Part shown: positions 36,288 through 45,265 of the stretch, one piece after another | Layout of the letters: each line of letters begins with the position of its first letter | Position numbering within the stretch: the first letter of the stretch is position 1 | Assembly: GCF_024868665.1 (NCBI RefSeq) | Contig: NC_079900.1 | Location: forward strand, 17,999,165-18,063,164 | Direction: 5' to 3' | From: Triplophysa rosa | Taxonomy: Eukaryota; Chordata; Actinopteri; Cypriniformes; Nemacheilidae | Length of the DNA stretch: 64,000 nucleotides | Program-made: the position numbers and the translations under genes | The notes under the pieces: model-generated | Told to the model about the DNA's origin: nothing | Seen by the model: only the letters and a program-made list of their open reading frames with translations | The model's database searches: none

Positions 36288-36725
36288 CAGCTGCAGAAAA
36301 AAATACATTCTCATTTTTAAATGCACTATTTATGTGTTTAGGTAAAATGTACTTTTTTGTTTCATTCTGCAATAATATTTCTCCCAAAATTCAAATAAAA
36401 GTATTTTGTATTTGCAGAAAATGAAAACTGGAGAAACAGGTAAAAATAACAGAAAATATGTTTTGTTTTCTTTTTTCAGACCTCAAATACTGCAAAGAAA
36501 ACACCTTCATATTCACTTTAAAGCAATACAACAGTTATATTTGCATATATATTTAAGAAAAATTCGAACAATATTTTTTATGTGATAAAAATATTTTTGT
36601 GTGACTTTATTTTGTGTCTTGACATGCTGTCAGTCTTTCACGTTGCTGTTGGATGACTTTGTCACTTCTGAGGTTTGTTTTTGTCGAAATTCAACAGACA
36701 CTGGAGTGGAATAGCTCACCAAGTA
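36288..36725 (-). mobile_element. degraded inverted copy of the mariner-like element at 20286
   Basis: It begins TACAGCTGCAGAAAAAAATA. In reverse complement it matches the interior of 20440-20870, sharing GCAGAAAATGAAAACTGGAG, TCAAATACTGCAAAGAAAAC, GTTGGATGACTTTGTCACTT and AATTCAACAGACACTGGA. The far end is lost. Confidence 0.55.
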
Positions 36726-37343
36726 ATCACCAAGTGAAGTCATGCATATCATATTTTTAATGCAATATCTGTATATAATATTTGTGGTGAAATCCAAAAA
36801 GTCTGGTTGTATCTGATGTAAAAGGAACTGTTTCTTTTACATCTGTTGAAACGACGACTGCTTGCCACAAGTGCAGAATTTGTCTAGTGTTGTTAAACCA
36901 TTTGTTGAGCATTTAAACCATTTGCTGAACAGCAACAACCTCAGTTTTTATGAATACAGAATGCATAAACAGAGAAAAAAGCATGTACCAGACCACAACA
37001 AATGACAACCACACAGTGGGGAAAGAAAAAACTCTTGCCATTTAAAAAACACTCCGATGTCCCTCCCGGCAGATGCTGCAGCTATCAGCTGTAATGACAT
37101 GGCCTGTACTGAGGCCGACACTGGGAATATTCAATCTGAAGGCCATAAAAGACTATTGTCAACTCCGTTAACAGCCGGGGCCTAAAAGCAATGTCTGGTA
37201 ACATGTTAAGAGTTAGCGGGTGGAAAACTTGCTCTGTGCACTCCATCAACCCCAAGGAGATTTAGTGTGAAGATAATGCGGCAGGAAACATGTCATAAAT
37301 AGTCAGAACCCAGGGTTTTCACTCGGCTCGGCTCGGCTTTCTG
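36726..37343. other. no recognised feature
   Basis: About 620 bp with no ORF or repeat structure. Confidence 0.35.
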
Positions 37344-37368
37344 CTCTCTCTCTCTCTCTCTCTCTCTC
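37344..37368 (+). repeat. (CT)n microsatellite
   Basis: About 12 CT units following a GGCTCGGCTCGGCT stretch. Confidence 0.9.
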
Positions 37369-37512
37369 AAGGCAGCTTTACAAGGTGTAGTGATGAGTCG
37401 CTCTAAAGTGTAATACACACAGACTCAAGGCTCTTGCCACCGCACATTGTTTCAGAACAGAATGTATTGTAAGGACACTGCGAGTTTTGTGGCGCATTAA
37501 AAGGGGCAAGGT

Positions 37513-37513
<1 letters not shown>

Positions 37514-37567
<54 letters not shown>
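37514..37567 (+). repeat. (GA)n microsatellite
   Basis: About 26 GA units, with one AA interruption near the start. It is complementary to the (CT)n tract 150 bp upstream. Confidence 0.9.
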
Positions 37568-37568
<1 letters not shown>

Positions 37569-38469
37569 ACTGCTGACTGCTTCCTGCATTATAGCAACAA
37601 AATCCCATCCTGTGTATTCCTGGGAAGCAAAGATAGACTTATAAAGCTGGAACGTGGAGAAGTCTTTACCTGGCTGGATGCCTCGGCTCCCTCAACCTTT
37701 CAAAGCTGGGTATGGCTTTGCTTTTTCTATTGCATTAAATTGAAATGTTTGAACTTTTACAGTCACACTACTGTATATTATTTCACAGATCGTACTTTTG
37801 CGAGGGAAAAAAAGCCTATCCATATTTCTACTGATTTGTTTGTTAAAGGCACAGCGCTGGATTGTGAATGAAAGGTTGTCCTGCAGCGGTGTTTTATAGC
37901 AGCGTGGCAACAGTTTATGTTCCCTCAGTAAGTCACCCCCTTGACCTTGCTTGAGCGAGCCCGGTAAAAAGCCATAAGTGCAGATTGAAATGTACTTGTC
38001 TTGACAGGGTTATTTCATGTGGTCACGAGGGAATGTGGATGTCAGCGCACTGTTGTCAAGCAAAAATGTAAACAGATATTTTACATGCTGTCAGACGGGG
38101 CTAACACCACTAACCCACTGGAGAGCCGTGGCAGCTGCGGCAGATCTCATGAGGTCTAATATTAGATGCAGCTCTGAGCGCTGGAGTCCTGTCACTGAGC
38201 GTGTGCACTCACATCAGATCTGAAGACTCTATTTAGGGCCACAGATCAGTCATTAATGTTAACAAATTAGGCGTTGACATCTGGTTTGATGGATTGACGG
38301 CGTGTGTTGCATCTGTAGTTCAGACAGATGTCGATGTCATGTACTGTAGCCTGATTTTGGGCTCAAGGTTAGATCATTAAAACTAAAGCTATTAAAACAT
38401 TTCTGTTTATTCAAGTCAAATTAATCGAAAAATGTAAACAAACAAAAAAGAGAAATGTTGCCTCCGCAG
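37568..38469. other. no recognised feature
   Basis: About 900 bp; short ORFs (37692-37910, 38017-38223) without domains. Confidence 0.35.
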
Positions 38470-38735
38470 TAAACTGTTTTGTGGACGTTTAGTTTGTATT
38501 TTTGAGTTCCTGTTTCCTGTTGTACTCTTTTGTAGTTCTTTTGTTCATTGTTCCCCTGTTTATTGTCTCACCAGTTGTTTCTTTTTAGCAGATTTACCCC
38601 TTGTGTTTCACTTGTTTTTTGGTCAGTCGTTGTGACGTGCGTTACTCGTGTCCTGGTTTTCCCTGTTTTTTGGCTATATAAGCATTTTACTGCATTTGGA
38701 TCTTGCTTTTTGTCTCATTATTACAGAAATAGGTT
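38470..38735 (+). mobile_element. possible solo-LTR relic
   Basis: The pyrimidine-rich stretch (TTCCTGTTTCCTGTTGTACTC, CCCCTGTTTATTGTCTCACC) with a TATA-like CTATATAAGC at about 38675 resembles U3-R sequence of fish Ty3-type LTRs, including the LTR at 42661. I cannot find TG...CA ends or a target duplication. Confidence 0.3.
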
Positions 38736-38760
38736 CAAGTTGAGGCGCTAAAATGATTTA

Positions 38761-38882
38761 TTTAAAATAAATGAAAACTAAACTACATTCTTAAAAAAAG
38801 GTGCTTCAAAAGTTTCTTCGATGCCATCGAATAAACTTTTGAAGCACCTTTGAATGCAGTTTAGTTTTAATTTATTCTAAAT
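38761..38882. mobile_element. perfectly foldable palindromic MITE
   Basis: The left arm (TTTAAAATAAATGAAAACTA to CAAAAGTTT) pairs with the right arm (AAACTTTTGAAGCACCTTTG to TTTATTCTAAA). Each arm is about 50 bp, and the loop region TTCGATGCCATCGAA can itself pair. It has no ORF. Confidence 0.65.
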
Positions 38883-40838
38883 TATATAGCAACATAAAAA
38901 ATCTAAAATCTAAAATAATAAATTGACAAAAGAACATTACAAAACTAACAAATCTATAATAACTCGGTTTGGCTTAAAGTTTAGTCTTTACTGTTTTACT
39001 GCCTGCTGAGACAGGAGGGTTTATTTGAAACGATTTTACCACAATAACAAGCGCTCATGCAATTTTATTTTTTCAAAAACTGCACTGCAGTTGTTTCTGC
39101 AATCAGTTGTACAAAAAGCATCAGAAAAAAAAGAAATTGTGATCAGATCTTTCTTCTATCCAAGTACTGTTTTTTCACAAGCTAAATGATAAAAAGTGTA
39201 ATATGCTGTTCGGCTTGTGACTTCCTAACTTATTACCCTACATACCATTTAAAGATTTGATGCCATTAATCTTGTAAACTTCAGAAAATCCAGTTATTAG
39301 TTTGACTCAAAAGTTTATTGAGTAAAACATTTGTTTCTAGGCAGACTAGTACACACTTTTAATGACTTTACTCCTGGAAAGTGCAGTAAGCCAATGAGGT
39401 TCAGCTTTTTTGTTAGTGCTTGCCGTTTGTGCATGCGTTATGCATTATATCGTGAGTGAATGGACTGTGGCCAGTTGCCATCTGAAGGTAAGACTTAAGA
39501 GATTTAGATATCGCTTCTAAAAATAAAACAAATTAACCAAATTATAAAGCAAACCCTTGTTGTTGTTCACTGATGTATATTACAGAATGCCACGCTTGAA
39601 AGTGATTTAGCGTGTGGAGCTGAATAAGTGTGTTAATTGTATTTCCAGTGTGCTTCATGCCTTTAGCTCCAATTATTATGAGAACAAGAGATATCACGGT
39701 AGTATTGAGGATAAATTTGAGTCATAGTCATGCACTTTTACTTCTTTCCAATATTCACATGAATGAATCTGGTGTAATTATGCAACCGCAATCTTTCAGC
39801 CCAGATCTGAACCAATTCAGCTCACATTCCTTGTCCATACATGATTTTCCATGGAATTGAATGACTACAGATTCACAGTCATCATATAAAATCTCATGTA
39901 CACAGAATTTTGTTTCAAATTTTCATGCACAGCCTGATTTTCAAGCCCAACGGTGTTTTTTTGTGGTGAGCTCAGATTTGAGCTCCGGGGGTTAAGCGGT
40001 GCCCACCGCTCTGTTTATGAATTCAGTTCATATTTCAGCACATGATCTTGCATGCAATAGGATCTTCTCCTGTTTATACTTCTGGACGTCGTACCTTGCT
40101 GGCCACAAATTAAGGATTCCAATAGACTGTGCTGTTGTGCTCCACAATAACGTGTCATAAATGCTAAATATGTTGGTGTGCCCTGGGCGCCCCTTGGTCT
40201 TGTTCAGAGGCTTCATAACTATCCGAGCTGTCACCCCCTCTGACTGTTTTAAACACAATAAACGCATACATTTGTATCATCATCTCGCAGAAAAAGCGAG
40301 ATTTTTGTTTGCAGAAGAGGCTACTTGAGTCGATTTAAGGTGAAATGAATGAACATTGACACTAGATAAATCCAGCATTTATCTATAACAAACAAAAAGA
40401 CAAATGTAGCAAGGACACATTCATTTTTATTATTTCTTGGACAGACCGTAAATCATTTGATTATCAGCGTATTTCTCGGCAGAGTATATGCTGAGCATGC
40501 TTAGAAAGCATAAACAGCATACAGTGATGTATTAGACATGTAAGCAAAACTTAAAAATGTGTTAAAAATGTGATTGCTTTGGATAACAAATAGCAGACCA
40601 AGTGGCATCTGCAAACAGATGACGCTGGATCTTTTCTCAGAACTAACCCATCATTTCTGAAATTACTTGTCGCAAAGTCAATTATAGGAAGTGTGTGTCG
40701 TGCCCCTGCAGACCACATTACCTGATGATTTTATCACATTTTCGTATTGAAATGTAGTTTAATCATCAAAATATGAGATGTAGTCCATACATTATAGACT
40801 GTATGCTATTTTGGATAGTTATTGTTTATTGCATAATT
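38883..40838. other. no recognised feature
   Basis: About 2 kb, AT-rich; ORFs at 39630-39860 and 40028-40267 have no domains. Confidence 0.35.
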
Positions 40839-41016
40839 ATATTGCTGCTGTCCTTCTGAAACCTTGTATCTCCGTATTTTTAGATGTTTATTTTTTGTCA
40901 TAAATCATTATTATAATTCATTATTATCTTTATGTTTGTCACTGCAATTTGGAAATAGCCAACCAATAAAACATATTAAAAAGTGCTTGTCAACTTTGAC
41001 AAAACAGTATCTTCAG

Positions 41017-42294
41017 TGTCATAGTTGTCGCACTTCTGGACCACAAAAGGACGTAAACACTCCACTTAATAGTTTATAGTGCAAACAGGGGTTATTAGGT
41101 AACATCCACGGGTAGGTATTGCATGCACGGGTAAGTATAGCATGCACAGGTAAGTATAGCATCCACGGGTAAGTGTAGCATCCACGGATAAGTATAGCAT
41201 CCACATGTAAGTATAGCATGCACAGGTAAGTATAGCATCCACAGGTAAGTATAGCATCCACAGGTAAGTATAGCATCCACAGGTGAGTATAACATCCACA
41301 AGTAAGTATAACATCCACTATAACACCCACAGGTGAGTATAACATCCACGGGTAAGTATTACATGCACAGGTAAGTATAACATCCACAGGTGAGTATAAC
41401 ATCCACTATAACACGCACAGGTGAGTATAACATCCACAAGTAAGTACAGCACGCACAGGTGAGTATAACATCCACAGGTGAGTATAACATCCACAGGTAA
41501 GTATTACATGCACAGGTAAGTATAGCATCCACAGGTAAGTATAACATCCACAGGTGAGTATAACATCCACTATAACACGCACAGGTGAGTATAACATCCA
41601 CAAGTAAGTACAGCATCCACAGGTGAGTATAACATCCACAGGTGAGTATAACATCCACTATAACACGCACAGGTGAGTATAACATCCACAGGTGAGTATA
41701 ACATCCACAGGTGAGTATAGCATCCACAGGTGAGTATAACATCCACTATAAAACGCACAGGTGAGTATAACATCCACAGGTGAGTATAACATCCACAGGT
41801 AAGTATTACATGCACAGGTAAGTATAGCATCCACAGGTAAGTATAGCATCCACAGGTAAGTATAGCATCCACAGGTGAGTATAACATCCACAGGTCAGTA
41901 TAGCATCCACAGGTGATTATAACATCCACGGGTGAGTATAACATCCACGGGTGAGTATAATATCCACAGGTGAGTATAACATCCACAGGTGAGTATAACA
42001 TCCACGGGTGAGTATAACATCCACAGGTGACTATAACATCCACAGGTAAGCATAATATCCACAGGTAAGTATTACATCCACGGGAGAGATGCCCAAAAAT
42101 GGTCTGAGCATGCGACATTAAACAGACAACTAGACCTGACACTGAACACAGCACAACACAGAGTATAAATAGAGATCATGGGTCTCAGCTGCGGGTGTAA
42201 TTAAAGTAGTGTCCGGTGCAAGGGCTTATGGGGAGTGTAGTCCGGTGGGGAAAACTGGCAGGGGGAACACAAGGGGGCAGACAAGGCCGTGACA
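41017..42294 (+). mobile_element. LTR-like insertion carrying a minisatellite
   Basis: The ends are TGTCATAG and CCGTGACA, a TG...CA inverted terminus as in LTRs. The right part has a canonical TATAAATA at 42164-42171 in plus sense, followed by GGTCTCAGCTGCGGGTGTAA, CCGGACT-type inverted motifs and ATTAAA, a possible variant polyadenylation signal. A solo LTR with the minisatellite in its U3 is the simplest reading. The AGTATC repeat lies a few bases outside these ends, so the exact boundary is unsettled. Confidence 0.4.
41101..42085 (+). repeat. 19-bp minisatellite with splice-donor-like units, ~50 copies
   Basis: The unit is CATCCACAGGTGAGTATAA with variants CAGGTAAGTAT, CGGGTAAGTAT and GCATGCACAGG. 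Short CATCCACTATAACACGCACA variants interrupt the array at about 41310, 41403, 41569, 41655 and 41742. Because 19 is not a multiple of three, all three frames of the minus strand stay open and give artefactual cysteine-rich ORFs. Each unit on the plus strand contains CAG/GTRAGTAT, a consensus 5' splice site. Confidence 0.85.
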
Positions 42295-42901
42295 ATAGTA
42301 TCATTTAAAAAGTGCAGTGTTTTTTCATTTCTTGAAAAACAGCGAATTTGGACAACCAAGGTTTCGGAAGGACAGCAACAATATGCAAATAAAAGTGCCC
42401 TTGTGCTGTTTTTTTTATATAAAAGCTACTAAACAAAATTCATGTATTTGTGTATTTTAGGTATTTTACTGTTATTGCTGAAAAATGTCTGGTTAATTCT
42501 GATTGGTAATTTAGGGTTAAGGTATTTTGAAGAATGTTGTTAACCGGCACCCATTCACGTCTATTGTATGGACACAAAACCAATGCAAGTGAATGGGTGC
42601 CGGTTAACAACTTTCTTCAAAATCTTCTTATGTGTTTTGCGGAAGAAATAAAGTCTTACATGTCATGGCTCTGCTTCATTTAGTCATGTTTTCCTTGGTC
42701 CTGTAGCAGAGTCATGACAAAGCCTTTGGTTATGTGTGGAGAGAAACATATTATTGTCCTTTTGACAATAATATACGTTCTCTCCGGTGTCTCGTCTTCT
42801 AGCCCCGCCCTCTCGTTACCTCGTTAGCTTCTCCTTAGTGTTTGATCCCTGTCACCTGCCCGTCACCCTCCCTGTGTTATCATCCCTCGTTTGTTTTCCC
42901 C

Positions 42902-42909
42902 TTTATAAA
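42902..42909 (+). promoter_or_regulatory. TATA box of the 5' LTR
   Basis: TTTATAAA lies 28 bp upstream of the GTCGGTTCATT block that matches the primer-binding site, so a start there is expected. The same box is conserved in the 3' LTR. Confidence 0.65.
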
Positions 42910-43135
42910 CCCTGTGTCTTCCTAGTCCTGTGTCGGTTCATTGTTTCCTGTTTGCTGTTCGTTCGTGTAGTTCTCGTTTTCATGCCCTACCTTGCCTGTT
43001 TTGTAAGTTTGGTTTTGTTTATGATTTGTAGTTCTCGTTTTGCCCCTTGTGGGAAGTTTTTTGTTTATCGTTTGAAATCTCTCTTTGTTATAGTGTTTTG
43101 TCTCCCCATTGTGGGTTTTTGTTTTGTTATCTGTA

Positions 43136-43141
43136 AATAAA
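43136..43141 (+). terminator. polyadenylation signal in the 5' LTR
   Basis: AATAAA followed by a T-rich stretch; the functional copy for the element is its twin at 45195-45200 in the 3' LTR. Confidence 0.6.
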
Positions 43142-43207
43142 CCCTTTTTTGTTAAAACCTCACCACGGCTGCCTGCAATTGGGTTCTTCCAGCATAATTC
43201 ATGACAG

Positions 43208-43218
43208 AATGAACCGAC
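43208..43218 (+). promoter_or_regulatory. self-priming primer-binding site
   Basis: AATGAACCGAC, one base after the 5' LTR, is the exact reverse complement of GTCGGTTCATT at 42932-42942, the predicted first 11 nt of the transcript. No TGG-starting tRNA primer site is present nearby. In Tf1 and sushi elements reverse transcription is primed by the first 11 nt of their own mRNA folding onto a site next to the 5' LTR. The match in length, location and TATA spacing is strong, but the start site is inferred. Confidence 0.7.
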
Positions 43219-43244
43219 CAAGCCGAACCCAGCAGGCAGCAAAC

Positions 43245-43907
43245 ATGGACTATGCAGCGTCGTCCCTACATTCTCGCCAAGCCCACTTGCTGCTTGGGTT
43301 CCGTCAGGGGAGTTACGGGAACCGGGAGTTCGCCAGAGCATTCTCGGCGGTGGCGGAGGAAACCCAGTTTAGTGAGGCAGAGTTAAAAGTGATTTTTGAC
43401 TGCTGCCTCACTCGGCACCTCACGCCGTCAGAGAAAAGGCTGCTGGGTCCCATAGGGTTTGCGGATATGGTCAGGTACGTGGTCAACCGGGACGCTCCCG
43501 GGGGTGAGGTCCCAGTTGGAACTTCCGCCCCGCGGTTGAGTGTACCGGAAGACCTCGTCCTGGCTGCCGTTACCCGGGGGGACTTAGTACCCTCTGGCTT
43601 GAGCTCCACGGTCCCCGGTTCTCCTGGCGGAGCCTGTGGCGAGTGGGTGAGGTGTGACCCGGGGATGACGTCTGCGGTCTTCACCGACGCAGAACTCCCT
43701 CCGGTCCCCATGGTTCCGCCTAAGTTGGCTACGGACCCAGTGGTGTGGAGAAGGAGGGAGAGTGTCGAGGAGGAGCATCCACGCCGGTGCAGCCGGTTTC
43801 CAGTCCGGTGCAGCCGGCGTCCAGTCCGGTGCAGCCGGTTTCCAGTCCGGTGCAGCCGGCGTCCAGTCCGGTGCAGCCGGCGTCCCGGCCGGCGTCCCAG
43901 CCGGTGA
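43245..43907 (+). CDS. Gag-like protein of the LTR element (220 codons in this frame)
   Basis: The ATG at 43245 has a good context (AACATGG) and starts MDYAASSLHSRQAHLLLG. An upstream in-frame ATG at 43209 lies in the primer-binding site and is less likely. The N-terminal ~90 residues (RQGSYGNREFARAFSAVAEE, then CLTRHLTPSEKRLLG, FADMVRYVVNR) have the helical Gag look of sushi-related elements, whose Gags were also domesticated in mammals as PEG10/RTL genes. From about residue 172 the frame enters the 21-bp repeats and becomes an arginine/cysteine-rich tail (SRFPVRCSRRP), which looks like the wrong frame. The proline/serine tail lies in the -1 frame (43745-44605). No CCHC zinc knuckle or protease is seen. 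The protein should form or enter Gag particles supplied by a partner element; this is inference. Confidence 0.55.
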   Translation: MDYAASSLHSRQAHLLLGFRQGSYGNREFARAFSAVAEETQFSEAELKVIFDCCLTRHLTPSEKRLLGPIGFADMVRYVVNRDAPGGEVPVGTSAPRLSVPEDLVLAAVTRGDLVPSGLSSTVPGSPGGACGEWVRCDPGMTSAVFTDAELPPVPMVPPKLATDPVVWRRRESVEEEHPRRCSRFPVRCSRRPVRCSRFPVRCSRRPVRCSRRPGRRPSR

Positions 43908-44605
43908 TCCAGCCGGTGATCCAGCCGGCGTCCCAACCGGTGGTGCAGCCGGTGTCCAGTCAGGTGGTGCTGCCGATGTCCTGTCCAGTGTCCAGTCCGG
44001 TGCAGCCGGTGTCCAGTCCGGTGCAGCCGGCATCCAGTCTTGTGTCCAGTCTTGTGTCCAGTCTTTTGTCTAGTCATGTGTCCAGGCCGATGTCCAGTCT
44101 TGTGTCCAGTCCTGCGTCCAGTCCGGTGCAGCCGGCGTCCAGTCCGGTGCAGCCGGCGTCCAGTCCGGTGATCCAGCCGGCATCCAGTCCGGTGATCCAG
44201 CCGGCGTCAAGTCCGGTGATCCAGCCGGCGTCCAGTCCGGTGATCCAGCCGGCCTTCCAGCCGGCATCAAGCCCTGTCCAGCCGGCCTTCCAGCCGGCGT
44301 CAAGCCCTGTCCAGCCGGCCTTCCAGCCGGCATCAAGCCCTGTCCAGCCGGCCTTCCAGCCGGCGTCAAGCCCTGTCCAACCGGCCCCTGGGAAACTGCC
44401 AGGGCCAAAGACTGTCCCCCCCAGGACTCCCCCTAAGTCCCCCAGGACTCCGCGCCCTCGAGCGCAGCCGGGGACTGGGACTTCTCCCCACCTCCCTTTT
44501 GGACTGCCCCCTATGGGCCCTTGTTTGGCCCCACCCCCCTCCCATGTTTGTTGTTTTTATTGGCTCACCCTAGTCCTGTTATTATTTTGTCGTGTCTGCC
44601 ACTGA
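43745..44605 (+). CDS. proline/serine/valine-rich C-terminal part of Gag in the -1 frame
   Basis: This frame runs 286 codons, overlapping the end of the first frame. It consists of PVQPVSSPVQPASSP-type repeats followed by LPGPKTVPPRTPPKSPRTPRP and a hydrophobic end (CCFYWLTLVLLLFCRV). Compared with the R/C-rich alternative, this composition is the likely native continuation of Gag. The two parts are joined by a -1 shift near 43745-43780, either a mutation in this copy or recoding. I see no classic X-XXY-YYZ slippery site, so a mutation is more likely. The ATG at 43745 need not be a real start. Confidence 0.4.
   Translation: MEKEGECRGGASTPVQPVSSPVQPASSPVQPVSSPVQPASSPVQPASRPASQPVIQPVIQPASQPVVQPVSSQVVLPMSCPVSSPVQPVSSPVQPASSLVSSLVSSLLSSHVSRPMSSLVSSPASSPVQPASSPVQPASSPVIQPASSPVIQPASSPVIQPASSPVIQPAFQPASSPVQPAFQPASSPVQPAFQPASSPVQPAFQPASSPVQPAPGKLPGPKTVPPRTPPKSPRTPRPRAQPGTGTSPHLPFGLPPMGPCLAPPPSHVCCFYWLTLVLLLFCRVCH
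43785..44390 (+). repeat. 21/24-bp coding minisatellite in the gag tail
   Basis: Units of CCAGTCCGGTGCAGCCGG plus 3-6 bases, and variants GGTGATCCAGCCGGCGTC and AGCCCTGTCCAGCCGGCC, recur about 28 times. Unit lengths are multiples of three, so every frame on both strands stays open, which explains the overlapping minus-strand ORFs. Confidence 0.8.
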
Positions 44606-44698
44606 TTTTGTTTTCCATGTTTTGTCTGTTCATGTCACTGTCTCAGTCGGTCTTGTCTCGTCCGTCTACCCCTTGGTGAGCACCTGGAGGTGCTCATT

Positions 44699-44712
44699 AA
44701 AGGGGGGGCTTC
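44699..44712 (+). promoter_or_regulatory. polypurine tract
   Basis: AAAGGGGGGGCTTC directly before the 3' LTR, the plus-strand primer site expected at this position. Confidence 0.75.
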
Positions 44713-45265
44713 TGTCATGGCTCTGCTTCATTTAGTCATGTTTTCCTTGGTCCTGTAGCAGAGTCATGACAAAGCCTTTGGTTATGTGTGGAGAGAAACA
44801 TATTATTGTCCTTTTGACAATAATATACGTTCTCTCCGGTGTCTCGTCTTCTAGCCCCGCCCTCTCGTTACCTCGTTAGCTTCTCCTTAGTGTTTGATCC
44901 CTGTCACCTGCCCGTCACCCTCCCTGTGTTATCATCCCTCGTTTGTTTTCCCCTTTATAAACCCTGTGTATTCCTAGTCCTGTGTCGGTTCATTGTTTCC
45001 TGTTTCCTGTTTGCTGTTCTTTCGTGTAGTTCTCGTTTTCATGCCCTACCTTGCCTGTTTTGTAAGTTTGGTTTTGTTTATGATTTGTAGTTCTCGTTTT
45101 GCCCCTTGTGGGAAGTTTTTTGTTTATCGTTTGAAATCTCTCTTTGTTATAGTGTTTTGTCTCCCCATTGTGGGTTTTTGTTTTGTTATCTGTAAATAAA
45201 CCCTTTTTTGTTAAAACCTCACCACGGCTGCCTGCAATTGGGTTCTTCCAGCATAATTCATGACA
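44713..45265 (+). repeat. 3' LTR, 553 bp
   Basis: It is nearly identical to the 5' LTR. Differences seen are a C/A change in the CCCTGTGTxTTCC block, a G/T change in GTTCxTTCG, and an extra TTTCCTG unit (44999-45008 region). Confidence 0.9.

Larger units (their letters stand above)
40839..42384. mobile_element. MITE B copy 1, interrupted by an LTR-like insertion
   Basis: The termini ATATTGCTGCTGTCCTTCTG and (inverted) ATATTGTTGCTGTCCTTCCG define the MITE. The insertion separates AAGTGCTTGTCAACTTTGAC (left) from AAAAAGTGCAGTGTTTTTTC (right). Uninterrupted copies at 57995-58212 and (partial) 48911-49110 show these two blocks adjacent. AGTATC lies at both junctions (41006-41011 and 42297-42302). 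Confidence 0.6.
42661..43206 (+). repeat. 5' LTR, 546 bp
   Basis: It begins TGTCATGG and ends TTCATGACA, with perfect 7-bp inverted ends TGTCATG/CATGACA. It has a TATA box at 42902-42909, a predicted transcript start near 42932 and AATAAA at 43136-43141. The predicted layout is U3 42661-42931, R 42932 to about 43160 and U5 to 43206. Confidence 0.9.

Noticed and set aside
38470..38735. Solo LTR of the same family as 42661
   Set aside because: It shares only composition and a TATA-like box. No TGTCATG/CATGACA ends are seen, so it is left as a low-confidence relic rather than the same family.
41101..42085. CRISPR-like array
   Set aside because: Units are contiguous 19-bp tandem repeats without unique spacers, in an animal genome.
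41019..42154. Cysteine-rich minus-strand ORFs of 77-194 codons (LWMLYSPVDVILTCGCYTH repeats)
   Set aside because: They are translations of the 19-bp minisatellite. All three minus frames are open with the same pattern, so there is no sign of coding selection.
42787..43341. ORFs inside the LTRs (such as MSRLLAPPSRYLVSFSLVF on plus and the minus ORF at 42922-43341), repeated at 44839-45286
   Set aside because: They lie wholly or mostly in LTR sequence with TATA and polyadenylation signals; pyrimidine-rich non-coding DNA explains them.
43313..44408. Minus-strand ORFs of 112-254 codons rich in AGTPAGSPDW / TGHRLHRTG
   Set aside because: Shadows of the 21/24-bp coding repeat in gag, open only because the unit length is a multiple of three.
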